Positions 45,998 to 58,459 of a stretch of DNA of 64,000 bases are shown here, in pieces. Under the pieces are notes generated by a model that was given only the letters and a program-made list of their open reading frames with translations, was not told the origin of the DNA and did not search any database. This DNA is from Tamarix chinensis. Its lineage: Eukaryota; Streptophyta; Magnoliopsida; Caryophyllales; Tamaricaceae. A program made the position numbers and the translations under genes. The DNA lies in assembly GCA_030549775.1 (NCBI GenBank), contig CM060174.1:48588707-48652706 (forward strand). The letters are read 5' to 3'. How positions within the stretch are numbered: the stretch's first letter is position 1; each line of letters opens with the position of its first letter.

Positions 45998-47940
45998 ATG
46001 AGAAATACCGAGATCATGTCAGGCTGAAGACATAAAAACAAGCGCTACTTGGGAGGCAACCCAATGTCATAAGGGAGTTTTCTATCCTTTAGTTATTTAT
46101 TTATTTATTTTGTTTTCTCCATACTTTAAATTACATGTTTTCTTAGTTATTTACACATTGAGAACAATGTGTGATTTAAGTGTGGGGGTGCGTGTTTTAT
46201 ATATGTGAAAAAAAATTTTGAAAAAAAATTGTTTAGATTTTGATTAGAGTGTTTAGTGTTTTTAGAGTCGTAGGAACCCTTAATTATCAATGAGGAATAT
46301 ATCTTTGAAATCTAACGAAAAGAGAATCATGAAATTGAGATAAAGTAAGTGGAGATTTTTTGTGTTAATTTTGATATAGGGAACACATATCTACGTGTCT
46401 AAATGTGAATGGAGAAAGAATATGTATGATTTTCTAACCACCGACATGGCATGTTGAGATTCATCACATTCCTCAGTGAATTTTTGAACCATACGTACCT
46501 TTTTTTTTCTGAGCGAATTTACACAAAATCATCTACTATTTCTTGGCTTCAAATTTTTTTTTGTAAACCTCATATATGTTTAATTGTTTTGATAAAATTA
46601 TTTGCCATAGATCTTGTAATGGACTATAGAGATTACTAGAACTTACTCTTGTGCTAATCGAAGCTTATAGTAAAAACATGCTCTGATTGAGAAAATGATA
46701 AAGGCAGCTTAGGAATTTTCCATCACATGACCAAATAGCTTAACCTGATTTGTGTATACATGATTTACACCCTATAGAAACCCTTTTGAGCCTATACATG
46801 GAGCATACATTTTTTTTATTACCCAAATTAACCTTCGGGCCTTAATGTCCTTACCTTTGCTTAATGCTAGTGGAAGAAAATCATATCGTTATGGATATAA
46901 AAAGTGGTTGTGTATGTGTGTGTGTGAAAGAAATATATGTATTTATGTTAAGAAAGGGGAATGGTTATGTTTGGTGGAGAAAAAAAAATGAAAAAAAAGG
47001 AAAAAAATTTGTTTAAAAAAAATCAAAAAAAAAGAAAAAGAAAAAAAATGTTAGGATATAAGGAAGAGAGGGAGTTATGGAGACAATGTTGAGAAAGTTC
47101 TATTCATGTTCTATTTTGGTGTGAAGATGGAGAGGTGAATCATTAATGATTGATGTGGAGTTATGCTTATATTTCGTCTAATTATTAGATTCCACTAGCT
47201 CTTGATCTTTTTAGCACCACACTTCTAAAACAATCCATACCCTTCTTTACCTTAAACCCCGTTACAACCAATAAGTAAGTCCTATTTGATTCTCAAGATG
47301 AGTAGCCTTTGATCTGTTGGAGATTAGTCACAAGAGTTAAGCATATGGTTCGGTCCATTTGGCAAATATTTGGTATCTTTCATGAGGTTTTATCCACAAG
47401 AACATGAGCCTTATTTGTTTATATATGTGAGTCGTTTGTTATCTTCATCATCTTATCTCACATACATGAGTGTTTCTATATATTTGTAGCCATGAATCTA
47501 AGAGAGAAAAAAATATAGAGGGTATCCATAGTGAGGATGGATCTTGATGTGACTAAGGCGTGGTAAATTATCATCCATAATATTGATATGTTCATACCTG
47601 TTATGTATATGTGTGAACCATATGTTGAAATTGATCCTTTAAATCTCCCAATACTGAATCTTGATTGATTGCTAATCTTGACGTTTGAAAGTAAAAGATT
47701 TTGAGAAAAAATAGTTAAGGGTGTTAGGTGTTAGGTATGTTTATTTTATTTTATTTTGTGTGTGATTTTATGGGTATATCATCTGCGAAACACTCACGAG
47801 ACCCTACTCGTCCTCGATGGGTGACCTAGGGGTTTAAAGGGCTTGTTGCACATGCTAAGTGCAATCATGAGACCTACGAAAGTGGCTAGTTAATTTAATT
47901 TTATTTATTTAGAGTAATAACTTGCTTGAGGACAAGCAAG
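45998..47940 (+). other. Non-coding 3' internal region of the Athila-like element
   Basis: It contains the conserved GCTACTTGGGAGGCAACCCA block (46049-46068) and GAGAACAATGTG (46160), then about 1.7 kb of A/T-rich sequence with poly-A-rich stretches (46977-47048). Another conserved piece reads ACGAGACCCTACTCGTCCTCG (about 47798) and GCTTGAGGACAAGCAAGAAG before the polypurine tract; GCTTG/CAAGC there form a small hairpin. No open frame of interest. Confidence 0.75.
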
Positions 47941-47958
47941 AAGCTAAGTGTGGGGGTG
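47941..47958 (+). other. Polypurine tract of the Athila-like element
   Basis: AAGCTAAGTGTGGGGGTG directly precedes the 3' LTR start TGATGAG. This G-rich form is typical for Athila/Tat-related elements. Confidence 0.88.
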
Positions 47959-49789
47959 TGATGAGTTCATATTTTGACAAAGTTTATACCCTTATAATCT
48001 TAGTTTTTGGTAGTTTATTTAACTAATACAGGGGAATAATTATTGTTTTATGCTTAAGTGGTAAAAATTGTAAAAATTTTATTATTTGATCTAAAATGAT
48101 ATAAATTAAGTAAATTTAGAATAAAATATTATTTATTAATTTTTATTAACTTTATTTTGTAGGTTTTATTTTTGAGTAAAATGAAATTAAAAATAAATAA
48201 ATTGGACCTTTGGACCAATGGCCAAAAGCCGAAGGCCCAAAGGCCCGGAACAAAAAAAGAAGAAGAAAGAAATGTCGCACGAGAGTCAGCGAGGGCTGGC
48301 ATGGCACGCATGGAAAGGAAAAAAAAAGATGTGAAGGGCTGACGTGGCGTGAGGTGGGGCAGGAACAAAAATAAAAGAAGCAGCGTGAAAGAGGAACAGA
48401 GGCTAGAGAGAGGGGTGCGGTCGAAAGCCTCGAGAGGCCCGACAGAGCCTTCAGCCGCAGAGAGTAGAAGGCAAGCGAGGGGAGCCTGAGCGGCAAAGCC
48501 TTTATAGGCTCAGGAGAGACGGAAGAGATAGGGAACAGGAGTAGAGCCGCAAAGGACGAAAGGGCGAAAGGACGAGAGGACAGCACTGCACTGAAACCGA
48601 GGCCAAATGAGGCTGCAGCGCGGCGCGCCTCCGTGAGTGTTAGCCGAAGGAAAAAAGAAAAGAAAAGAATTTTTACACGGAAATTGAGGTGCCGAGAGGA
48701 AGAAAAATTAGAGGAAGCATTTATACCGGTAGAATTTATTTCAAATAAAATTAATTTTTATCTGAATAAATTCTTAATCTTTTATCCAAAATTAATTCCG
48801 GTTATTTCTTTCTCTTATATTCAATTTATATTTTAGATATATATTTCTGTGTAATTAATTCTTTAATTATGGCTGGCTAATTATTTATTGTTAGGGAATG
48901 AATTGAAACCCTAGATTATGATTTGAATTATAATTTTATTTTCTTTGTTTCGTGAGATTGTTTCTTGACTCTATATTAATTGCTATCGTTTATATGTATA
49001 ATTCTGTCAAGTATAGTTTATTTGGTGCATGCCTTGTTCTGGTACCTCATAAGTGACAGTATGTAGGATTAATTTCTTGCTAGGGGGCCATCTAAATATA
49101 CTAGAATTTATATGTATAAATTACAGCTAGGTTAGATAACAATTCACCTAATCGTTTTGTGATTCTAACCGAAGTGGTAAAACGTTTCGATACGTGTGGG
49201 TCAAGGAAAGGAAATACAGCTAGACATGCTTTTTGTACTAGTTTGGGTACTTAGATTGACAGCCTTCCACTTACACTTAATGCATAAAATCTAGTTAAAT
49301 ATAGGAGCCACTTGTTGCTGCTATACTCCTAGTCTTTAATAGGGTTAATATTGGCGCTTTGTCGTATTAATTAATTAAGGGAAGTAATATAAGGTGTATA
49401 GAACTGCTTTTGGTGTGCAACTTGGTCGATCTCTTTCTCATGATTAAAGGATGACTTAGAAGTAAATATTATATTACGATCTAATCTAGTGGTGGATTTT
49501 TATTTCCCTAACATATTTCTCATATCTACGGTTTCCCAATATTTTCATTATTATTATTTTATTTTATTTTATTTATTCCTTTTATTATTATTATTATTTT
49601 TATAACCCCCATTAGTATTTATCTTATTTATTCATTTTAGGTCATTTAGTGTTTTTATTTTTATTTATTTTTAAGCTAGTTAAATAGAAGTGAGTCCTCT
49701 CAATCCCCAGCTAGAACGATACCCTTATTTACCAGTGCTACAATTGACAACAAGAGGGTTTAAATTGCGTGCCGGCTATGGTCACACCA
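47959..49789 (+). repeat. 3' LTR of the Athila-like element
   Basis: Starts TGATGAGTTCATATTTTGAC and ends GGTCACACCA, followed by TSD GCAAT. See the 5' LTR for comparison. Confidence 0.95.
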
Positions 49790-49883
49790 GCAATCGCCGG
49801 CCGATTTTTGACACCGGCCACCCAAACCCTAGCATCCAACACCATCCTGCCGACCTCCAAAACCCTAATAACCCATCTAAACT

Positions 49884-49893
49884 CTATAAATAG
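49884..49893 (+). promoter_or_regulatory. TATA box of LTR C
   Basis: CTATAAATAG is co-linear with the TATA boxes of LTR A and B. It lies just 95 bp right of the Athila insertion, so that insertion split the upstream U3-like part from the core promoter. Confidence 0.65.
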
Positions 49894-50779
49894 CCTAGTT
49901 GTGGATGTTTTTGAAGCTTCTTCTTTCTCGAAACCCTAACTAGAACCGCCCACCACCGTGACTTCACACACGCTTTTCTCCGCCGTTATCCAACCTCGAC
50001 GCCGCCTCTACATCTCAAAATATTCCCTGTAACGCCATATAATTAACTAAACCATTTTCAACCTTCAATTCTTCTTACACGGGCCTACATAACCGTGCAA
50101 AGTTTGTTACTCATCTCACCAGAATTCTTACCCCGAAACCTTAAACCACCGTCCACCGCCACATACGCCACTTCTACCACCCTATAAACCACCCAATATC
50201 TCATGCTAAGTCTCCTCCACCGAACCATAAGCTTATTTTATTTTTCTCCTTTCCTCTTCCCTCTTTTTCTTCATCTTTACCTCTCTTAGATCCATTTTCC
50301 GGCCACCTCTGGGAACCACCGCTGGTTCCATCCATACCCTCCAACTCAAGGTGAAACCCTAGACCTTTTAAACACTTATTTTCAATTTATTGATAATTAT
50401 TCTGCTTTTATCCTAATTTTTAATGTTAATTCGATTCTAATTATTATTATTATAATAATAATTATTATTTTTATCAACTGTAATCTAATGTTTAAATCTT
50501 CTTTACAGGTTTGGGAGTATTCTTGAGTTAGAAAAACTATTATTCTCGAATTTTAGTTATTTAATAGAATTATTACATGTTTAATATTATTATAAATATT
50601 ATAATTAATATTATTATTATTAGTGTAATTAATTATTTAATATTGTAATTATTTTAGGAGGGGTAGAAACCTAAAATGTTAATTAATCCTCGAAACTTTT
50701 CCTTTTATTATTATTATTAGCATTTTTAACTTTATTACTAATATATTATCATTACTAGCACTATTTTCTTTTATATTAT

Positions 50780-50781
50780 AA

Positions 50782-50825
<44 letters not shown>

Positions 50826-50958
50826 ACTACTATTATTACCATTTTTAATACTATTAGTATTAAATGGGGTAGTTGCGAAAGCCACTTTTAATTTTAATAT
50901 TTATATTATTATTAATATTAATATTCTACTAATAAGAGTATTATTAATAATATTTTAC

Positions 50959-51000
<42 letters not shown>
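50780..51000. repeat. (TA)n and (TTA)n microsatellites in LTR C
   Basis: (TA)n at 50784-50821 and (TTA)n at 50957-50997 lie within the intron-like AT-rich part of the LTR. The frame at 50679-50885 (minus) is an artefact. Confidence 0.9.
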
Positions 51001-51198
51001 TTGGGGTGAAGGGTAGAAACCCTTATATCACCACCCCTTTTCGAATGGAAATAGTAATTTAGTTGTATTCTTAAGTAATATTTTGTATAGTTAATTATTG
51101 TGTAATATTATTTTAATTAAAAACTAAATCTTAGAATAAGTTAGAGAATAATAAAATTTTATAAGGGAGCCTAATTCTCGTATAATTTTATATAATAG

Positions 51199-51260
51199 GT
51201 GAACCCATTCAAACCCCTCAAGTGGAATAGGAGCGTGCACCAAGACCAGTGTCATTTTAG
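51199..51260 (+). other. 62-nt exon-like module in LTR C
   Basis: Preceded by TTTTATATAATAG, followed by GTAAGGGTT. It shares GGAGCGTGC and CCAAG with A and B and has the identical length despite many substitutions. Confidence 0.55.
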
Positions 51261-51589
51261 GTAAGGGTTTACTAAGGCCATTGTGTGCTTATATGCATTA
51301 TGTGCTTCATATGCTATGTATTCTATGTTTATGATTATTAGTTATGTCGTATATGGTATGATGTGGAGTTGAAGTATGTTTTTCATGGCATGTGTATTAT
51401 TTATGTACGATGATATGTGTTGTGACCCTACAAGACATGCATGTGAGGATGTGATGTGGTGGTGTGGGGAAAAGGATGAAAATTGTGGATGGAGAAAGAA
51501 GCTGACCAAGAGATGTGAGCTAACCTAAGTATTTTAATGATTTATGAGTGGAAGAATAAAATGAAAAATGTAGGGTTTTGTGTGAGAGA

Positions 51590-52470
51590 ATGTAATTTAT
51601 GATTTTATATGGGAGAATCGAATTTATGGTGTGTTTGGGAGAATCTAATTTATGATGTTAATTGGGAGAATTTAATTTATGATGTTATATGGGAGAATCA
51701 AATTTATGGTATGTTTGGGAGAATCTAATTTATGATGTTAATTGGGAGAACCTAATTTATGATGTTATATGGGAGAATCGAAATTATGGATTGTTCGGGA
51801 GAATCTGATTTATGATGTTATTTGGGATAATGTAATTTATGATATTATATGGGATAATCTAATTTATGATTCGATTGGGAGAATCTAATTTATGATTTGT
51901 TTGGGGGAATCCAATTTATGGTTTTGCTTGGGAGATTCTAATTTATGATTTTATGTGGGAGAATCTAACTTACGGTTTTGTATGAGAAAATCTAATTTAT
52001 GATTTAGATGATTTTGTATGGGAGAATGTAATATATGATGTTATATGAGACAATCTAATTTGTGGTTTATATAGGAGATTCCAATTTATGATTTTATGTG
52101 GAAGAATCTAACTTATAGTCATATATGGGAGAATCTAATTTATGGTTATGAAAGGGGAGAATCTAATCAATTGTATTATATGGACAAATCTTTGGGTTTT
52201 TCTATGGTTTGAATCTAGGGTTTGGTATGGATGGATCTTTGGTTTTGTAAGGATTGAATTTAGGGTTTTGTATGACGGAATCATGGTTTATATGGTGGCA
52301 TTTATGGTTGTATGGTGGTATTAGGGTTTGCATGTGGTATTTATGGTTTGTATGGTGGTATTAGGGTTGTATGGTGGTATTAGGGTTTACATGGTGGCAT
52401 TGATGGTTGAATGGTAGTATTAGGGTTGCATGGTTGAATTTAGGGTTTCACGTGGAATTTTAGGGTTTGC
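51590..52470 (+). repeat. Two tandem-repeat families in LTR C
   Basis: 51590-52180: more than 20 imperfect units of about 26-27 bp, GGGAGAATCTAATTTATGATGTTATAT. 52280-52470: about 20-bp units TATGGTGGTATTAGGGTTTG, the reverse complement of the LTR B repeat. The first family appears expanded only in C. The frame at 52142-52324 is an artefact. Confidence 0.9.
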
Positions 52471-52824
52471 ATGAAAAGTTCGAAATGTTGCATGGGATGT
52501 GTAAAATTTGCATGGGAGTGAAATTTACGCATGGAAGGTTGATTTGGGATACGAGGAAGATAAGGTAAGCGTTATTTTGGTATTTGAACATTTTGGGTGA
52601 AAAATAGTACTTGGAGTTATATAAGGGTCCGTAGGAGACTGAATTAAGGTTGTGTGGACAATTAGGGTTGTTGTGGTTGCTTAAAATTTTTGTATTATCA
52701 TATTCATTTGCTAATTTAAACGTATGAGAAGTATAAAGTTAATGATTCGTACATGTCCATGGTGAAAGCTTTGAATAAAATACTTAAGACATTAATCACA
52801 TAAAGTGAAAGATGTTGAGTCAGG

Positions 52825-53165
52825 CCCAGACCAATCCACCGGCATAATAGTGGCAATGAATATTTCCCTCGTGAGCGATCCACCAGCATATAATAGTGGC
52901 AAGGTATGTTACCCTCGCGACCGATCCACCGGCAATAATAGTGGAGGATCCCGAGCTCAACAAAATCAAAACCTATAGTTGCTAAGACATGGGAAAGACA
53001 CTAATTACTTACAATGGAATACCGTACGAGAAGGGGCCAGACCAATATACCGGCATATAATAGTGGTAGGGTATGTTACCCTCGCGATCGATCCACCAGC
53101 TAAAATAGTGGCAGGGCATGTACGCTCGCGACCGATCCACCGGCTAAAATAGTGGGGTTTCTGTA
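52825..53165 (+). repeat. Minisatellite of LTR C
   Basis: Units GATCCACCGGC(A/T)AAAATAGTGG or GCATATAATAGTGG with GTTACCCTCGCGACC spacers. Several palindromes are eroded (GATCCACC instead of CCGGTCCACC). Confidence 0.88.
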
Positions 53166-53893
53166 CTCATATGGATTTGTTAAAAAGCATGGTGTGAAAT
53201 GAGTTTTGATTAGAGATTAATTTAAAAATTAATTTGAACTATAACTGGGCCTTTGTACTTTTACCTGAATTGTTCATATGTCTTTATGTTGTTATGTTTA
53301 ATTATGCCCTGTTATTATTCTGCATGGATTATATGCTTATATGTTGACCTTAGTGCTCGGTTACCTTACTCAGTACGTAGCATACTGATCACCCATTTCA
53401 TGGGTGCTGCTCATTCCCATGAGTAGTAGGCCCTTCTGATTTGTGCAGGTGGGCGAGACATCAGTCGGGGCTGAGTGTTGAGCATGTCTAGCTCAAAGTT
53501 CGAGAGAGTTGTGGCCATATTTCAACATTTATATGATTCTATTTCCTTTTATTATTTCTTTTATATCGGATTTATCCTCTTTGATTTATTACCTTATATT
53601 GAGTATTTATCATCTTTGATTTCGCACTCTGATTTCTATTTTATTATGGTTCATAAACGTTCATGCGTAATCTGATTTTAATATATGATCTTTCGAGTTC
53701 TTTTATGAATTGTTGGTTGAGTTCAATGTAAATATTTTCGTAGCCTTAGCACTTAGTACTGAAACGGTCGAAGAGAATTGGGTTGGTACTAAGTGTGGCG
53801 GTAATATCCCTAGAATTCACGGGTTTTAAATTAAGTATTTTAATTACTTCTGTTTCCAAAAAAATATAGTGAATTTTGGGGTGTTACATATAG

Positions 53894-54960
53894 TGTCAAT
53901 GCACTTCCTTAGGAGGAATTCTTTTTTATGGAATGATTTGGTGCAGCATTGTTGGTCATCCATGGTGTGTAAGAAATACATATAATGACAGAATGTCTTA
54001 GTTGTTCTTGCTAATTGACTGGAAGAGCAAATGTATACCCCTATGGATGAGGAGTGGGTAGTGGGCCTAGAGGGAGGCTAATATGGGCATCTATCCTCTT
54101 CTAAAGAAGAAGAAGAGGAATGAGAGGATGCTCGAAATGGAGGGGTATGTAGTGAAGTAGAGGGCTACTAAATGTGATTGGTTGTTTAAGTTCGATGACT
54201 TGGTTGGGTATGAGCCTATTTAGTAGGGATAGGAGGAGTGACCCCTCAATTGGTGATTAAAGTAGTAGTTTTTATTTTATTCATAGGAGCAAATTAATTC
54301 AAAGTTAAAATAAGATAGAAATATGGAGGCCTTAGTGTGAGAAATTAGCACAATTGATGAAAAATGAGAAAATAATGCACCTTTAGCTAAGAATTATCTA
54401 GTGAAGTATGAATAGAACTCTAATTATGCTTTAGACTAAGTCGAATTTAGACTATTTAGGTAAATGAGAGAGTTAGGTTTTGTGTAATCTTACCCAATCC
54501 TTGAACAAGCAAGGAAGAAGTTTATGTTGATTTTTATTGAGAATTGACTAAGGGTCAGCAATTTGAACCTACATATTTTGATTTTGTGTGATTTTATGAG
54601 GATTTGAGTGAGATAGAGGAGAGAGAGAAAAGAGGATTTGATGGGTTTGGAAAAATTAGGGTTGAGGGTTTAGTTGAATAGGTAAGGGCCTATTTACATA
54701 CCCGATGAACCGGTCGATTAGTTGGATGCTTCAGCTGAATGTTCTAGGAATTAGTTGACTAATTTAGGATGTGCAATTAGTTTTTCATACAACTAGTTGG
54801 CTACTTTTGATAGTTTAGTTCATAGGTAATAAACAAGCTAAAACTAACCAATACCGATGTATCCCCTAGTTTTACATTAACTAGTCAAGTAAACCTCTAA
54901 ACTCATTATTTGGTTTATCGACCACTTGACTAGTTTAGCCAGTTAGGTCGTATTTTCCAT
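53894..54960 (-). pseudogene. SIRE-like env-region remnant, right piece, and ACTGGTT-type motif block
   Basis: This continues the minus-strand copia element to the right of LTR C. The region 53900-54250 has E/K/R-rich minus-strand coding-like sequence without a long frame. At 54700-54960 short ACCGGTCGATTAGTT / CTAGTTGACTA motifs recur, similar to those in the SIRE-like LTR and in LTRs H and I. No domain recognised. Confidence 0.4.
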
Positions 54961-55194
54961 CTTTTTCTAATTTATTTAAATTAAGAATCATGAATTAATA
55001 TTTCTCTTAGGTTTAGCCCAATAATCAAAAATCAAATAAGACAGTGTTTTGAATTAAATCCATGCAAACTTAGACCAAGTTATTATGATTTTGGTTACTT
55101 TCATGATTAACCCTCATAGTTTTCACCACTTTGTTAGAGATATAATGTAGAACATCGAAATTTTATTCTCAATTCTCTCCTTATGGTTTTGAAT

Positions 55195-55990
55195 CTATCA
55201 CCATTTAATGGCTTAGTGAATTTGTCTCCTCATTGATGCAAGCTCCATAATAACATCCCTTTTCTTAACATGATCCCTTATGAAGTGATGTCTTATTTCT
55301 AAATGTTTAAACTTATAGTGCTTAATTGGGTTCTTAGTGAAGCATATAGCACTAATATTGTCATACACAAGTGCCAGTTGCTATGTATTTGACTTCAGCT
55401 ATAGATAATGTGACACTAGATTATTTCTTGCTATGCCAACTAACCAAAGCTTCTCCTAGAATTTGGAATGTACCGAAGATGGTCTTTCTATGAATCTTAT
55501 ATCGTATAAAGTTATCGTCAAAATAACCTATAAGGTGTGAAAGGGTATCACTAGGGTAAAATAATCCTAAGTTATATGTGCCAATTATATGCTTAATAAT
55601 TTTCTTTACCACAATCATATGAGATTTTTTAGAATCGATTTAAAACCTTACACATAAGCATACAATAAACATAATATGAAGTCTAGATGCATTAAGGTAA
55701 AGAAGTGATTCAATCATATGTTGGTATCACTTTTGAACAACTTGTTTATCTCATTCATCCATGCCAAGCTTCATGATAGTGGCCATGAAAGTACCACAAG
55801 GCCTACTGTTGTTCATCCCAAACTTTTTGAGGGGTTCCTTTATGTAATTTTCATGGTTGAAAAAAAATTCCTTCGCTTAATTGATTGATTTTAAGTCAAA
55901 GGAATTATTTCAACTCACCCATCACTCTCATTTTGACATCAAATAAGTCCTTTTTTGTTTTCCTTAGAAAAATTGTTTTTTTTATTTATC
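55195..55990 (-). pseudogene. Ty1/copia (SIRE-like) RT end and RNase H
   Basis: Minus-strand pieces in order: YIKEPLKKFGMNNSRPCGTF, IESLLYLNASRLHIMFIVCL, then the frame 55421-55618 VKKIIKHIIGTYNLGLFYPS, GYFDDNF, ALVSWHSKK, then VYDNISAICFTKNPIKHYKF, KHLEIRHHFIRDHV. These match the copia RT C-terminus and RNase H (usual VKRILRYLKGTxxxGLWY, GYxDADxAG, SWxSKKQ, CDNxSAIxLxKNPVxHxRxKHIDIRxHFIRD). Frameshifts and stops (for example after QIH) break it. SIRE is favoured because env-like sequence and a SIRE-type LTR lie downstream. Upstream pol is cut off at the LINE junction near 56000. Confidence 0.85.
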
Positions 55991-56436
55991 AATTTTATTT
56001 GTTTCTAAAATAAATTTACTCAACCTTTTTTTGCAAAGAAGAAGATAGTATATTATTAAGCTAATGGGGAATTACAACCAAGAGTATGGAATTTATCTAT
56101 ACAACCAAAATGACCACCAACATTTACAACCCTTTCTTGTTGTAGACACCTAATGGATAAAGTATGGGGAATATGCCTAATAAAAGTAGATCAACTAAAG
56201 TCTATGTAATAAAATAGAAGATAATTCCTTGGTTTCCACACTTCATAAAGCTCAATAACACAAAAGCCCTTAAGAAGCTGAATCTTAAATAGAGAATTTC
56301 TTTTTGATCTTGCACCAGAAGCTATATCCCAAGTCCAACTATTGCATAACTTACTAGCACCTAAAAAATTCTTATAAACCTTCTGAACATGACTGGTTAT
56401 AGGGAAATATAACATGAGGAGTTTTAAACTTTTATC

Positions 56437-58459
56437 CTAAAAGTAGAAAAAACATTGAGTGGAAGGAAGAGGTACAAATTTGGACAACTCTTCTTTAGTG
56501 GGAATTGGGAATCCTATAGTGAGTAGTAATCTAAAAAAGTGTCTTATGTTAAGGTGCTGTAAGGATGATCCACATAGTTCTCCACCACGTAACAATTGGG
56601 GATTTATACCAAAGGAACTCAAATAGGTCACCTATGCTGAAGTTATAGTCTATTGGTTGTACTTGCATCTGAGGTTATAAGGAGGATCTTAAAGCACACA
56701 ATATTCTTGTCAAACTTGAAGCAGTTTGAGGTTATTGGGTCCCTATAAAAGAATTATCTTTAATGTAATAAATATGGACCCATTTTATCCAAAGTGAGTC
56801 TACTTTTTCTTTGATGTTCCAAAATTATACTCCTAAAGCAGCCACATTACAAATATGAGGTTCAATAAGACTCAAAACCACCTTATTTTCGAGGGAGATA
56901 AACAACTTTCCAAGCAATGAGATACCTCTTACTAGGAGTTACTTGACCTATACATAAAAAAAATTCTACAAATTGAGACAATCTTCTAGATGAGCTTTTT
57001 TATCAGGATAAATACTTGGCTCCAATGCTTTGTGATGTCAAAAATAATTAACTTGAGAAGCTAAACCTTGCCAACATAGGATAAAAGTTTAGTAGACTTG
57101 TGGTGAAGCTTAGCTATGATCTTGTTAACCAAAGTTGGATACTAGTGCTAAGCTTACCTGAATCCAAAAGAACTCTTAGATACTTGAAAGGAATGCCACC
57201 CTCCATGAAGTCAAGAAAAGAAAGAATATAAACTTTTATAGTCATATTCACACATCAAAAGTAAGCATGGCTCTTTTTTGGACCGATACTAAGACTTGGT
57301 AACTCAAAATAAAAAATAAAAATAAAAATAAAAATACATGAAACTAATGCTTTATGGACGGGACATAAGAAAGATTAACCTCACATAAGATTAAAAGATC
57401 ATCAGTAAAAATCAAGGTTTACAATCCTATTCCTTTTGCATTTAAGATGGCCTCAAGAGGTAGGATTGTCCCATAATGATTGTAGCATCGAGCTTAAATG
57501 TTCTAACATGATCATAAAGATATAAGGAGATAGAGGATCTCTTATATCAACCCTCTTTTCTAAAAAAAAAGGATCCAACATAAAAATTGTTGAGATATAT
57601 AGTATACATCACTTGAGAAATACAAGAAATAATAACTTGAACCAAGTGGGGAGGAAAATGAAACTGGAGAAAAAAATTCTCTAAGGAATTCTAGCACATA
57701 AAGTCATAAGCCTTCTTAAGAACTACTTTCAACATGCGCCTTAAAAAGATATTATTCCTCTTGTACATGTCAATAAGCTCATGATCCAGAAGGATGTTAT
57801 CACAAATACACCTTCCTTTAATAAAACTAGCTTGAGAGGAATGAATAATTGAAGGAAGAACAACCTATAATCATACAGTGATGGCCTTTGCTAGAATTTT
57901 ATAAAGGGTGGAGTAGCAAGAAATGGGTAAAAATTCAGTGACTTTTTAAGCATTGTTAACCTTAAGAATAAGGACGAGAATGATTTGGCCCAAAAAAGAA
58001 GGCATAGAGGCTGAATAAAAAATACTAGCAATAAGTCTCCACAAGTCAACACCTATGACCCTCCACAGAACTTTAACGAACCCATAAGTGAAGCCATTAT
58101 GGCCAGGAGATTTTCCATTACTAATGGAGAATAGGAAATATTTAACATCCTATTGTGACACTAGAGCCAAAATTTTATGCTCATAATCAAATAATAGAGT
58201 ATTTCTTTTTAAATAATAACATCCAATAGCTCTCTATATGACTAAATTATTTTCCCCAAGAAGGAAGAAAATAATCCAGGAAAGTCTGATGCAAACCTTC
58301 AAGGGAGGAGTGAACATTACCAAAATCATCTCTAATCTTATAAACTAGACTCCTTTGTTGTCTTGCCTTCATGTTGGTGAAGAATAAACGGGTGTTTGCT
58401 TCACTTAATACTTTATTTTTATTTAAAGAATTTCTCTTCAAAATGAAGTAAATGATCAT
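56437..58459 (-). pseudogene. LINE reverse transcriptase and C-terminal region (broken)
   Basis: Minus-strand landmarks from the N side: frame 58247-58459 with EANTRLFFTNMKARQQRSLV (usual GDxNTxFFHxxxKxRRxxN); SNGKSPGHNGFTYGF at 58093-58125 (usual xxKAPGPDGFxxxFF); RDPLSPYIFMIMLE at about 57510-57540 (usual GDPLSPYLFxLxxE); IFTDDLLI at 57395-57410 (catalytic FADD reads FTDD; both aspartates kept). The frame 56437-56631 (LLRGGELCGSSLQHLNIRHF) resembles the zf-RVT region (CxxCGxxxExxxHLFxxC). The frame 56191-56415 is the C-terminal tail. Confidence 0.83.

Larger units (their letters stand above)
42538..49789 (+). mobile_element. Complete non-autonomous Athila-like LTR retrotransposon (7,252 bp)
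   Basis: Two near-identical LTRs (42538-44364, 1,827 bp; 47959-49789, 1,831 bp) start TGATGAGTT and end GGTCACACCA, flanked by GCAAT TSDs. A tRNA-Asp PBS follows the 5' LTR and a polypurine tract CTAAGTGTGGGGGTG precedes the 3' LTR. The 3.6-kb internal region holds only a broken gag-type frame and non-coding sequence: no protease, RT, RNase H or integrase motif is visible. The motifs GCTACTTGGGAGGCAACCCA (46049) and GAGAACAATGTGTGATTTAAG (46160) are characteristic of Athila/Tat-related elements and their non-autonomous derivatives. High LTR identity on sight points to a relatively recent insertion that must have relied on proteins supplied by another element. Confidence 0.95.
41588..53888 (+). 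mobile_element. Tekay/Del-type solo LTR C with Athila-like element nested
   Basis: It starts TGAAATGCCCCAAAAATTTC and ends GAATTTTGGGGTGTTACA, with perfect TATAG TSDs. Net length without the nested element is about 5.04 kb. Order: AT-rich start, CTT-rich tract (42018-42118), GC-rich block with ACGC motifs (42200-42540), insertion site, TATA box (49884-49893), less GC-rich leader (49900-50350), donor-like CTCAAG|GTGAAA at 50350, TTA-rich stretch (50390-51000), 62-nt exon-like module (51199-51260), tandem repeats (51590-52470), minisatellite (52830-53160), palindrome (53370-53388), acceptor-like TTTGTGCAG|GT (53447), and end block. Frames on the minus strand at 41957-42191 are CTT-repeat artefacts. 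Confidence 0.94.

Noticed and set aside
48152..48586. Minus-strand frame conserved between two loci (also 42766-43163)
   Set aside because: The two loci are the duplicate LTRs of one element, so conservation reflects LTR identity. The frame lengths differ and there is no domain.
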